45,596 bases of DNA from NCBI GenBank assembly GCA_964631325.1, contig CAZVWJ010000020.1, positions 1 to 45,596 of the forward strand, written 5' to 3'. The DNA is from CAZVWJ01 sp964631325. GTDB taxonomy: Bacteria > T1Sed10-126. Position numbers and translations under genes: made by a program. Positions 33,592 to 41,849 of this stretch are shown piece by piece. How positions within the stretch are numbered: position 1 is the first letter of the stretch; each line of letters begins with the position of its first letter. A model generated the notes under the pieces. That model searched no databases. It saw nothing but the letters and a program-made list of their open reading frames with translations, and had not been told where the DNA came from.

Positions 33592-33608
33592 AATAACCTC
33601 CAGGATTA

Positions 33609-33636
33609 TTGAATTTTCTGACGGAAATAATATAGT
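33609..33636 (+). promoter_or_regulatory. Probable sigma-A type promoter for the ACT-domain gene
   Basis: TTGAAT (33609-33614), a 16-base spacer, and TATAGT (33631-33636). A second TATAGT at 33639-33644 may be an alternative -10. It lies about 65 bases before the start codon. Confidence 0.45.
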
Positions 33637-33703
33637 AGTATAGTGCTTACCTCACAATTTATGTGTACTTTGTCTCTAACTTATTTCTAAGGAGGTAACT
33701 TCA

Positions 33704-34099
33704 ATGATTAACATCCGCAAACAAATTTCCATTTTTCTGGCAAATCGTCCCGGAACACTGGCCGATGTCTGTGATAGCCTCGAATCAAAAGAGGTTAACA
33801 TCCTGGCGATGACTGTTTCAGACACAGTTGATCATGCTGTAGTAAGGATGATGGTGGACAAACCGGGTCGGGCAATTCATCAACTGGAAGAACAGGGCTT
33901 ACTCGTTGTGGAAAACGATGTGCTTACCGTCACCCTGGCCAATAAACCGGGGTCGCTGGCCGAACTGTCCGGTAAACTGGCCAAACATGACATCAACATT
34001 GAATACGCCTACTGCACCGGAATGCCGGCTCAGAAAAAAGGTTTAATGGTTATTCGAACCGCCAATCCGGAAAAAGCGGTAGAGCTTCTGAAAGATTAA
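33704..34099 (+). CDS. Tandem ACT-domain protein
   Basis: The 131-residue protein is two ACT domains in a row (about 4-65 and 72-130, with ANRPGTLADV and ANKPGSLAEL loops). It has no enzyme domain. Such small proteins bind amino acids and often regulate or assist a neighbour. In anaerobes they are often found with acyl-CoA ligases or amino acid metabolism genes. It has a near-perfect AAGGAGGT ribosome binding site before the ATG. It may sense arginine, lysine or aspartate-family amino acids for the operon that starts downstream, which is inference from position only. Confidence 0.85.
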   Translation: MINIRKQISIFLANRPGTLADVCDSLESKEVNILAMTVSDTVDHAVVRMMVDKPGRAIHQLEEQGLLVVENDVLTVTLANKPGSLAELSGKLAKHDINIEYAYCTGMPAQKKGLMVIRTANPEKAVELLKD

Positions 34100-34107
34100 T
34101 TAACCCG

Positions 34108-34872
34108 ATGATTAAACGTCTGCGAAGTGAATACGGGGATAATTATTCCTATATAATTTACAATTCCGAGGGCAACGAAGCAACTCTTGTCGATCCGGTA
34201 GTCCCCAAACAAATTAATCGATTCTTAACCACCAATTCACTTAAGCCGGTTTGTGTGATTAATACGCATGGTCATGGTGATCATACCAGTGGCAACCGGG
34301 AATTCAGGTCCGTTCCATCGGTAAAAATTATCTGTCACCCCCGGGCTAAGAATAAAATTGACGGGGTGAGTCGGACTGTAGAAGACGGGGAAGTATTAAA
34401 CGTTGGCGGACACCAACTTAAGGTCCTCTACACTCCGGGGCACACTCCGGGAAGTATCTGTCTGCTTGCCGAAGAATATCTGCTTACCGGAGATACCCTC
34501 TTTTTAGCCGGTTGTGGTAATCCCAAGTTCGGAGGCAATCCCCGTGATTTATTCCATTCCCTGAAAAATAAATTATTGAAGCTCCCTGAGCACCTGACTG
34601 TATATCCCGGTCACGATTACTCCCAGAAAAATTTAAAATTCGCCCTGGAATGCGAACCGGATAATAGCAAAATTCAGCAGAAACTTGATTATGTGCGCGG
34701 AGTAAAGCTTGAAAGCAAAGAACCAACCTCAACAATTGGAGAAGAAAAAACATACAACCCGTTTTTTCGATTTAACAGTCCAACTTTAATTAAAAATATC
34801 AAAGGACTACAGGATGAACCCACGGACTGGGATATTTTCAAAAAGCTCCGGGAGCGCCGCAATAATTGGTAA
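34108..34872 (+). CDS. Glyoxalase II-like metallo-beta-lactamase-fold hydrolase
   Basis: The 254-residue protein has the binuclear metal motifs THGHGDH (H54, H56, D58, H59), TPGHTPGS (about 113), TGDTLFLAGCG (about 128) and YPGHDY (about 168). A C-terminal NPFFRFNSP follows, close to the NPFLR of hydroxyacylglutathione hydrolases. It likely hydrolyses a thioester. Whether glutathione is the thiol in this organism is not known. It lies 8 bases after the ACT-domain gene, so both are probably transcribed together. Confidence 0.85.
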   Translation: MIKRLRSEYGDNYSYIIYNSEGNEATLVDPVVPKQINRFLTTNSLKPVCVINTHGHGDHTSGNREFRSVPSVKIICHPRAKNKIDGVSRTVEDGEVLNVGGHQLKVLYTPGHTPGSICLLAEEYLLTGDTLFLAGCGNPKFGGNPRDLFHSLKNKLLKLPEHLTVYPGHDYSQKNLKFALECEPDNSKIQQKLDYVRGVKLESKEPTSTIGEEKTYNPFFRFNSPTLIKNIKGLQDEPTDWDIFKKLRERRNNW

Positions 34873-34903
34873 AACAAGAACACATAACTGGAGGACACCA
34901 AAG

Positions 34904-36007
34904 ATGAATCAACTTGAAGCATTGCATCGATCCGAGCAAATCAGTCTGTATGAGCTACAATCGAAGAAATCTGAACCTGTAGAAGAATATATTTTTTCCA
35001 CCCCGGAGACCCGTGACCTCTGCAATCAACCTGAAAAAGTAGGAATCACCTTTCCTAATGCTATGCGTCAGGCTATTGTAAGAACACTCCGGCTCCCTCC
35101 GTTAAATGATTTTCTGGGCAACTCAAAAGAAATGAAAAATTGTGTACTTCATTTCCTCCGAGGGGGCTTAAATTTTCAGCTCCGGGAAGCCCTGTTTGAA
35201 GCTTATGACTTTACCCGCCATTACTGCTCCTACATGACTTCACAGCGCTACCAGCGAGGGAAACGCTGGAAAGTAAAGCAGGATCAGTACAGAAAAATCA
35301 ATTACCTGCCGGGCTCCACAATTTTAATTGGCGACTGCGTGGCTACCGGTTCAACCATGGAAAACGGGCTGGAAGTTCTGCTGAAAACCGCAGAAGCACA
35401 AAACCGACCCGTTTCAAACCTGGTTCTTTTTACCATTGGCTGCAGCCAAGCTCAAAAGATTATGCACCAGTTTCATGAACGCTTCAAACAAAAATTTGAT
35501 TACGGGCGAACAATGATTTTTTACATTGAAGGACGATTCGGACTGGCCAACGAGGAGATGGGTTTAACAATCTCCCTACCCGGGACTGATCTACTGCGCT
35601 ATCCTGCCGACCTTGCACCCGAATACGAACGGAGTCTTTACGAAAAGTTGCACACACCAGTAGAAAGGTGCACGATTTACGACCTCGGGGCCAAATCATT
35701 TACCTATCAGGAACATGTCGAGGAGGTGGTCGAATACTGGCAGAAATTAAAAGACTCCAATTTATCACTCAAACAGGCCTACCGTGAACGGTGGCCGGAA
35801 GAAAATTACTCCTCAGAGAAAAAATTAAAACAGGCCCGGCAGAAGAGCTGGCCTTTTGTGGAACCGGAAGAAATAGAAGCGCTGTATGAAGCCTATCTTC
35901 AGCGCTGGGAAGAAAACCCCGGAACCCGGAACGCGGAGTCCCACCAGGCCCTCGTCAAACTGGCTAATAAACGGATTAATATAATGGAAAATCAACTGGA
36001 TGAGTAA
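34904..36007 (+). CDS. Phosphoribosyltransferase-fold protein of unknown substrate
   Basis: The 367-residue protein contains a type I phosphoribosyltransferase fold. It has LHFLRGGLNFQLREALF (about 82-98) and the PRPP loop ILIGDCVATGSTMENGLEVL (about 141-160). In that loop the usual second acidic residue is Cys (DC, not DD or ED). It resembles uracil phosphoribosyltransferase in order but is much longer, with an extra 150 residues of charged C-terminal helix. ATG 34904 is chosen for GGAGG upstream. It overlaps the next gene by 8 bases (ATGAGTAA). Pairing with a carbamoyltransferase relative suggests a shared job in nucleotide/arginine metabolism or its control. Confidence 0.65.
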   Translation: MNQLEALHRSEQISLYELQSKKSEPVEEYIFSTPETRDLCNQPEKVGITFPNAMRQAIVRTLRLPPLNDFLGNSKEMKNCVLHFLRGGLNFQLREALFEAYDFTRHYCSYMTSQRYQRGKRWKVKQDQYRKINYLPGSTILIGDCVATGSTMENGLEVLLKTAEAQNRPVSNLVLFTIGCSQAQKIMHQFHERFKQKFDYGRTMIFYIEGRFGLANEEMGLTISLPGTDLLRYPADLAPEYERSLYEKLHTPVERCTIYDLGAKSFTYQEHVEEVVEYWQKLKDSNLSLKQAYRERWPEENYSSEKKLKQARQKSWPFVEPEEIEALYEAYLQRWEENPGTRNAESHQALVKLANKRINIMENQLDE

Positions 36008-36875
36008 AACCGATAAACCTTTTCCTCCGCATTTTTTAACGCTTGAATTTTTTACAAAAGAAAATTGCGAGAAAATTTTCAGACTGGCTGAAAATTTTAC
36101 AAATCAGACATCCGGCGAAACCTATCAGGCAGGACTGGTTGCTAAAAATTCAAATCTCATAAATCAAGTAGAAAAAGCTGTCCGGCAAACCGGGGGGATT
36201 ATAAAAATATCCAGTAATGAAATAATTGACAGTGAGACTAAACTCCAGGAATTGGAGTTCAATAAATGCGATGTCTTTTTCAGCCGTTTTAGCGATCATC
36301 GCCTGGCTGAAAATCTGGCTAAAAAATTTACCACTTCAGTGGTAAACCTGGGTAGTGACTGGGCTGCTCCCTGTCAGATTCTGGCAGATTATTATACTAT
36401 ATACCAGCTAAGTCCTGAGAATTTCAAACTCTGTTTTGTTGGGCAGGCCGATGCCTGCTGCCAGAGCTGGATGCGGGCCGCCGCCCTGTTTGATTTTCAA
36501 CTCCGGCTCTGTTGTCCACGATCAGCTCAACCTGATAATATTTTATTTAACTCGCTCCGGGACCGCGGTACTGACTTAAAAATGGACGAAGTCCTTAAAC
36601 ATCCAAGACAAATAGATTATCTCTATCCGGGAAAAGATTTTTCAAAATTACTCGACCAAAATAAACTCAAACGGGATGTTTTTGGGCCAAATACCCGGTT
36701 ATTAACAAATCAATTTAAAAAAACAGAACCAGGTGATAATTTATTCTGGCCGGAAAGAGATAAATTATCTTCAATCCAGAAAGAAAACCTGGTAAAGATA
36801 CTTAAGGCGCTCTTTGTTCTATTTAGAGCCTCTCCGAAAAGTCCCCTCTCCCCTGGCGGGAGAGGGTCAGGGTGA
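36000..36875 (+). CDS. Carbamoyltransferase-fold paralogue lacking the catalytic carbamoyl-phosphate motif
   Basis: The 291-residue protein aligns by eye with ornithine carbamoyltransferase. It has FLTLEFFTKENCEKIFRLAENF at the start, the SRF of the Arg-binding strand, WAAPCQILADYYTIYQ in place of HPCQALADLLTI, and LCFVGQADACCQSWMRAAALF in place of the YVGDxNNVxNSL domain-2 strand. The STRTR carbamoyl-phosphate loop is missing (NSNLI at that place), HPCQ has lost its His, and no HCLP motif follows. It is unlikely to make citrulline. It sits where argF could be, just before argG-argH. Its last 17 or so codons, from RASPKSPLSPGG on, come from an inserted MITE-like element. Confidence 0.6.
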   Translation: MSKTDKPFPPHFLTLEFFTKENCEKIFRLAENFTNQTSGETYQAGLVAKNSNLINQVEKAVRQTGGIIKISSNEIIDSETKLQELEFNKCDVFFSRFSDHRLAENLAKKFTTSVVNLGSDWAAPCQILADYYTIYQLSPENFKLCFVGQADACCQSWMRAAALFDFQLRLCCPRSAQPDNILFNSLRDRGTDLKMDEVLKHPRQIDYLYPGKDFSKLLDQNKLKRDVFGPNTRLLTNQFKKTEPGDNLFWPERDKLSSIQKENLVKILKALFVLFRASPKSPLSPGGRGSG

Positions 36876-36927
36876 GGGGGAAAAAGGTCAAGGGGGAGGA
36901 GATTTTAGACCCTTTTCGGAGAGCGTG
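36828..36927 (+). mobile_element. MITE-like element, CTCTCCGAAAAG-end family (copy inside a gene end)
   Basis: The inverted ends are CCTCTCCGAAAAG and GCTCTCCGAAAAG (read inward from the right). A perfect TATTTAGA flanks it (36820-36827 and 36928-36935). It carries CCCTCTCCCCTGGCGGGAGAGGG and AGGGTGAGGGGGAAAAAGG like the copy at 7654-7754, in the opposite direction. It supplies the last codons and stop of the preceding gene. Confidence 0.7.
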
Positions 36928-36984
36928 TATTTAGAAAATGATTACTAAGCACAAATTTATAATGATTTTGGACTGGAGTGAGTT

Positions 36985-38199
36985 ATGATGGAAAGACGTA
37001 AAGTTGATAAAGTAGTTCTTGCTTTCAGTGGCGGACTGGACACCTCGGTCATCGTCCACTGGCTAAAAGAAAATTACGACTGTGAAGTTATCGCCTTTGC
37101 CGCGGATCTCGGCCAGGGTGAAGATCTCAATCCTTTACCTGAACGGGCCGAAAAAGCCGGGGCCGCAGATATTGAAATCAAGGACCTGCGCCGGGAATTT
37201 GCCGAGGACTATGTTCTACGCGGTCTCCAGGCCCAGGCGATTTACGAAAACGGCTATCCCCTGGCAACTGCCCTGGGCCGACCTTTAATCTCCAAGCACC
37301 TCGTTAAAGTGGCAGAAAAATACGGCGCGGATGCGGTGGCTCACGGCAGTACAGGAAAAGGTAACGACCAGGTCCGGTTTGAAGTTTCTGCCCGTGCCCT
37401 GGCGCCCGATATAGAGGTGCTGGCCCCGGTCCGCGAATGGGAATTAGACACCCGCGAAGATGAAATAGACTACGCCCGCGAGCACGGTATACCGGTGGAA
37501 GCAACAGCGGAAAGTCCCTACAGTTACGACCGAAACCTCTGGGGGGTTAGCATCGAATGCGGTCCTCTGGAAGATCCCTGGAACCGACCGCCGGAGGAAA
37601 TTTATCTGCTCACCAACTCCCCGGAAGAAGCACCTGCCGATCCGGAAGAAGTAACAATCAAGTTTGAAGCAGGGCGTCCAACTGCCCTGGACGGCAAAAA
37701 ACTTTCGCTTCCCGAACTAATTCAGACGCTCAATGAACGGGCCGGTAAACACGGGGTGGGACGTATTGATATGGTGGAAAACCGGCTGGTGGGAATTAAA
37801 TCTCGCGAAGTGTACGAAGCACCGGCCGGCGTGGTTCTGCACCGTGGTCACCAGGCATTAATGGACCTTGTCCTGGACCGGGATCTATACCACTATCTCC
37901 AGCGGGTTTCTCCTCGTTACGCCGAACTGGTTTACAACGGCCGCTGGTTCTCTTCCCTGCGCGAATCACTCGATGCCTTGATTAAAGAGAGCCAGAGTAA
38001 CCTGACCGGCGAGGTCCGGGTTCAATTATACAAAGGAAATGCGGTAGTTAACGGCCGCCGAAGCCCTGAGTCACTCTACGACCGTTCGCTCTCTACCTAC
38101 GATGAGGGGGATGAATTTGACCAGTCATTATCACGGGGATTTGTTCAGCTCTGGGGCCTCCCCCTCCAGGTTGCCGGTCGACGGAGGAATCGTTCATGA
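36985..38199 (+). CDS. argG: Argininosuccinate synthase
   Basis: The 404-residue enzyme joins citrulline and aspartate with ATP to make argininosuccinate, the penultimate step of arginine synthesis. The N-type ATP loop FSGGLDTSV (about 15-23) is intact, as are STGKGNDQVRFE (about 120) and the YDRNLWG...ECGPLEDPW segment (about 181-197). GGAGTGA precedes ATG 36985. A following ATG at 36988 is also possible. The stop overlaps argH (ATGA). Citrulline must come from a carbamoyltransferase encoded elsewhere, because the gene just upstream looks inactive. Confidence 0.95.
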   Translation: MMERRKVDKVVLAFSGGLDTSVIVHWLKENYDCEVIAFAADLGQGEDLNPLPERAEKAGAADIEIKDLRREFAEDYVLRGLQAQAIYENGYPLATALGRPLISKHLVKVAEKYGADAVAHGSTGKGNDQVRFEVSARALAPDIEVLAPVREWELDTREDEIDYAREHGIPVEATAESPYSYDRNLWGVSIECGPLEDPWNRPPEEIYLLTNSPEEAPADPEEVTIKFEAGRPTALDGKKLSLPELIQTLNERAGKHGVGRIDMVENRLVGIKSREVYEAPAGVVLHRGHQALMDLVLDRDLYHYLQRVSPRYAELVYNGRWFSSLRESLDALIKESQSNLTGEVRVQLYKGNAVVNGRRSPESLYDRSLSTYDEGDEFDQSLSRGFVQLWGLPLQVAGRRRNRS

Positions 38200-39587
38200 C
38201 CCTCTGGCAATCCAGGTCGGAACAGGGCCCGACACGTTCACTACTTGAATTCACCGGCTCCCTGGAAGTTGATTATCGCCTTTTCCCCTATGACATCCAG
38301 GGCTCTAAGGCCTGGGCTGAAGCACTCCGGAAAGCGGACATCTTTACCTCGGAAGAAGTCTCCCGGGTTAAATCTGAGCTCGATAAAATAAAAACTGAAC
38401 TTGAAAGCAGAGAGTTTGAACCGGATCCGGAGTTAGAAGACATTCACATGAATATCGAATCCGAGTTGTCTCGCCGGCTACCCGAACTCGGTCCCCGGCT
38501 TCATACCGGACGCTCACGTAATGACCAGATACTGGTTGACGTTAAACTTTACCTGCGAGATGTTCTAACCGAGCTGCTGGATAAATTAACTGATTTGATG
38601 GAAGCTTTTTTCAAACGAGCCCGGGCCGAACAAACGGTTCAACTACCCGGGTTTACCCATTTGCAGCCGGCTCAACCTATTACTCTCGGCCACTATTTAC
38701 TGGCCTTTTTTCAGAAATTCCGTCGGGACCACCAGCGGCTGCGGAACTGCCTGGAGCCACTTTCTAAACTTCCCCTGGGCAGCGGAGCCCTGGCCGGGAG
38801 CGGCTATGAAATTGACCGTGAATTTTTAGCTGAACAACTTGGTTTTGAAACAGTTAGTAAAAATTCCCTCGACACCGTTTCAGAACGAGATTTTATGCTG
38901 GATATTCTCCATGGACTAACCCTCGTTTCACTCCACGCTTCCCGGCTATGCGAGGAATGGATTATCTGGTCCTCGCCCCGGTTTGGTTTCTGTTATCTGG
39001 ACGATGAATACACTACCGGCAGCAGCATAATGCCCCAGAAAAAAAACCCGGATTTGCTCGAACTTATCCGGGGGCAAACCGGCCGTATTAGCAGTGCTTA
39101 CCAAGGACTAACCACCCTCCTCAAGGGGCAGCCTCTCGCTTACAACCGGGACCTCCAGGAAGACAAACATCACCTGTTTAGCGCCCTGGATTCTGTAAAT
39201 TCCTGGCTACCATTACTAACAGAAGTTGTGCGGACTACAAATTTTGACCACCGGGCTATGGAAAATTCTGCCCGGAATAATTACCTGGCTGCTACCGATC
39301 TTGCCGGCTATCTGGTGGAAAAGGACATCCCCTTTCGAGAAGCTCACAACCTTGTCCGGGAACTGGTTGATAAAGCCCGCCATAACAACCTCAAATTAGA
39401 AGAGCTTAGCCTGAACCAATTTCAACAAATATCGGCTGAATTTGAGGAGGATATTTTTGAATACCTCAAACCTTCCGCCAGTTTGAAAAGACGGGAAATT
39501 AGTGGCGGTACCGGACCCGAAGCAGTAAAAAAAGCACTGGCGGAGGCCGAACAATGGCTCAAGGAGGCAGCTAAAAATGGTGGTTGA
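38196..39587 (+). CDS. argH: Argininosuccinate lyase
   Basis: The 463-residue enzyme cleaves argininosuccinate to arginine and fumarate. Fumarase/aspartase superfamily signatures are present: HMNIESEL and HTGRSRNDQ near 90-112, PGFTHLQPAQP near 149-159, and the mobile-loop signature GSSIMPQKKNPD (about 274-285). The ATG sits in the argG stop (ATGA), so both should be made in step. It overlaps lysA by 11 bases, where AAGGAGG for lysA also lies. Confidence 0.95.
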   Translation: MTLWQSRSEQGPTRSLLEFTGSLEVDYRLFPYDIQGSKAWAEALRKADIFTSEEVSRVKSELDKIKTELESREFEPDPELEDIHMNIESELSRRLPELGPRLHTGRSRNDQILVDVKLYLRDVLTELLDKLTDLMEAFFKRARAEQTVQLPGFTHLQPAQPITLGHYLLAFFQKFRRDHQRLRNCLEPLSKLPLGSGALAGSGYEIDREFLAEQLGFETVSKNSLDTVSERDFMLDILHGLTLVSLHASRLCEEWIIWSSPRFGFCYLDDEYTTGSSIMPQKKNPDLLELIRGQTGRISSAYQGLTTLLKGQPLAYNRDLQEDKHHLFSALDSVNSWLPLLTEVVRTTNFDHRAMENSARNNYLAATDLAGYLVEKDIPFREAHNLVRELVDKARHNNLKLEELSLNQFQQISAEFEEDIFEYLKPSASLKRREISGGTGPEAVKKALAEAEQWLKEAAKNGG

Positions 39588-40848
39588 AAATTCTAATTCT
39601 TCTGCCGGATTTAAATATCGAAAAGGAGAATACTACTGCGAAAAACTTCCCGTAGCTGATCTTGCCGAACGCTACGACACACCACTTTACCTGTACAGTC
39701 AAAATTACTACCTGCACCGGCTACGGCAACTTCAGGAAGCCATAAAAAGTGATGACAGCCTGGTCTGTTTTGCCGTCAAAAGCAACAGTAACCTCGCGCT
39801 GCTTCAGACGCTTGCTCAAAGCGGTTGTGGGTTTGACATTGTCTCGGGCGGTGAATTAAAGCGGGCACTCAAGGCCGGAGCCGACCCTGAAAAAATTGTC
39901 TATTCCGGCGTCGGAAAGACAGAATCAGAACAGCGGCTTGCTCTCAAAGCTGATATCTATATGTTCAACATAGAATCCAAACCGGAACTGGAGCAGTTGA
40001 ATAAAATCGCCGGTGAACTGGGGAAAAATACCCGGGTTGCTATTCGAGTTAACCCTGCCGTGGACGCACAAACTCATGAAAAAATTACTACCGGTAAAAA
40101 GGAAAACAAGTTTGGCATTCCACTCCCCCGGGTGGAAGCTGTCGCTAACCGAATCCAACAGTTGGATAACGTCGAGTTCCGGGGACTGCACTTTCACATT
40201 GGTTCCCAGATTACCGACCCGGAACCGTTTGAACGGCTGGCCAAAAAGGCCCGCGACCTTGTACTCTCATTGGAAGAACAACGAATCAACGTCCGGACTC
40301 TGAACCTCGGGGGCGGACTGGGAGCTTGTTACGACAACGAGGATATTCTTACCGCCGAAGAATGGTACAAAACAGTTTCGCCCTATCTAAAGGACCTGAA
40401 CATTAAACTTATTATTGAACCGGGGCGTTTTTTAATGGCTAACGCCGGATTACTCGTCACCTCGGTTACCTACGTCAAAAAATCTGTAACCCGTAACTTC
40501 ATTGTCGTAGATGCTGGCATGAATACCCTGATCCGCCCCGCCATGTATTCAGCCTTCCATAAAATTATCCCGATTATTCCCCGCAATGAGGAAACAATTA
40601 CTGCCGATATTGTAGGGCCGGTCTGCGAAACCGGGGACACTTTTGGCGAACAACGAACTCTACCTGAACCCAGGCCCGGAGATTACCTGGGAATTATGGG
40701 GGCCGGTGCCTATGGCTCAGTTATGGCTTCACGTTATAATTCTTTTCCCCAACCTGCTGAGGTACTTGTTAACAAAAATTCCAGGCACCTGGTCCGTGAA
40801 AGAGATAAGTACGAGGACCTCTGGAAAAAAGAAAAAATGTTAACCTGA
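39577..40848 (+). CDS. lysA: Diaminopimelate decarboxylase
   Basis: The 423-residue PLP enzyme (fold type III) converts meso-diaminopimelate to lysine. The PLP lysine is K68 in VCFAVKSNSN. The glycine loop GGGLGACYDNED, HIGSQI, and the active-site Cys in GPVCETGDTF are all visible. It is the last step of lysine synthesis and is placed in one run with argGH and followed by dapA and dapB. The ATG has AAGGAGG seven bases upstream. Confidence 0.94.
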   Translation: MVVENSNSSAGFKYRKGEYYCEKLPVADLAERYDTPLYLYSQNYYLHRLRQLQEAIKSDDSLVCFAVKSNSNLALLQTLAQSGCGFDIVSGGELKRALKAGADPEKIVYSGVGKTESEQRLALKADIYMFNIESKPELEQLNKIAGELGKNTRVAIRVNPAVDAQTHEKITTGKKENKFGIPLPRVEAVANRIQQLDNVEFRGLHFHIGSQITDPEPFERLAKKARDLVLSLEEQRINVRTLNLGGGLGACYDNEDILTAEEWYKTVSPYLKDLNIKLIIEPGRFLMANAGLLVTSVTYVKKSVTRNFIVVDAGMNTLIRPAMYSAFHKIIPIIPRNEETITADIVGPVCETGDTFGEQRTLPEPRPGDYLGIMGAGAYGSVMASRYNSFPQPAEVLVNKNSRHLVRERDKYEDLWKKEKMLT

Positions 40849-40949
40849 ATTGACAAATAGGTTGCACAAAAGAGAAAATATTTCACAATTAAAAAAACAT
40901 TGCAATAGAATTACAATTTCTTAAATTCTCCAGAAAGGGAGTGGGCTAT

Positions 40950-41849
40950 ATGTTAAAAGGATCAATGGTCGCTCTTGTGACTCCACTGAAAAATGACCGA
41001 GTTGATGAAAAATCTTTGCGCCGTTTGGTTCGTTTCCAGGAGAAACACAACACAGATGTCCTGGTTCCCTGTGGAACCACAGGAGAATCGGCTACACTGG
41101 ACTACCAGGAACACGAACATGTAGTTGAGATTGTGGCAGATGAAGCAGAAAATGCCGCAGTGATGGCCGGCAGTGGCTCTAACAGTACTCACGAAGCTAT
41201 CCGTCTAACTCAACACGCCGAAGAGACCGGGTGTGAGTATGCTCTTGTCATCACCCCTTACTACAACAAACCCCCTCAAAGAGGAATGTACGAACATTAT
41301 CGCCGTATAGCTGATGCCGTTGATATCGATATTGTCGTCTACAATGTACCCAGCCGGACGGGAATAAACCTGGAACCTGAAACAGTAATTGATCTTTCTG
41401 AAATCCCGAACATCGTCGGAGTAAAAGAAGCGTCAGGCGTGGTCGGACAGGCGGCTGAAATTGCCCGCCAGACCGGGGAAGATTTCTCCGTGCTCAGCGG
41501 GGACGACTCACTCACTCTGCCTCTTCTCTCGGTTGGTGGAAAAGGCGTGGTTTCCGTCCTTGCCAATGTACTCCCTGAAAAAATAAGTGACCTCGTCAAA
41601 GCCTGGCATAAAGGTAATCCGGTCAAAGCACGCCGGATTCACCAGGAACTGCTTCCCCTGATGGATGCGATGTTCTGGGAAACTAATCCCATCCCCGTTA
41701 AGGCCGCTGTCAGTATGCGGGGACTATGCAGAAACGAGCTCCGTCTACCTATGACCGAACTCTCGACCGAAAAACTGAGCGCGTTGCGCGATTTGCTGGC
41801 TGAAAAAGGAGTTGATCTGGATGAACAGCAAAGCTCAAAAGACGCTTGA
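40950..41849 (+). CDS. dapA: 4-hydroxy-tetrahydrodipicolinate synthase
   Basis: The 299-residue enzyme condenses pyruvate with aspartate semialdehyde at the start of the diaminopimelate/lysine branch. GTTGES (42-47), the catalytic tyrosine Y131 in VYNVPSRTG, and the Schiff-base lysine K159 in GVKEASG are present. ATG 40950 is preferred. It has AAAGGGAG about 9 bases upstream, which would leave no spacing for a GTG at 40941. The 101-base gap before it has TTGACA at 40850-40855 but no clear -10, so a private promoter is possible. I saw no lysine riboswitch fold there. Confidence 0.94.
   Translation: MLKGSMVALVTPLKNDRVDEKSLRRLVRFQEKHNTDVLVPCGTTGESATLDYQEHEHVVEIVADEAENAAVMAGSGSNSTHEAIRLTQHAEETGCEYALVITPYYNKPPQRGMYEHYRRIADAVDIDIVVYNVPSRTGINLEPETVIDLSEIPNIVGVKEASGVVGQAAEIARQTGEDFSVLSGDDSLTLPLLSVGGKGVVSVLANVLPEKISDLVKAWHKGNPVKARRIHQELLPLMDAMFWETNPIPVKAAVSMRGLCRNELRLPMTELSTEKLSALRDLLAEKGVDLDEQQSSKDA

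Noticed and set aside
36000..36875. Ornithine carbamoyltransferase (argF) as expected before argG
   Set aside because: The STRTR loop, the His of HPCQ and the HCLP motif are missing, so I do not call it an active enzyme.
39577..40949. Lysine riboswitch (L-box) before lysA or dapA
   Set aside because: lysA overlaps argH and the gap before dapA is only 101 bases, too short for the roughly 170-base L-box, with no matching motifs.
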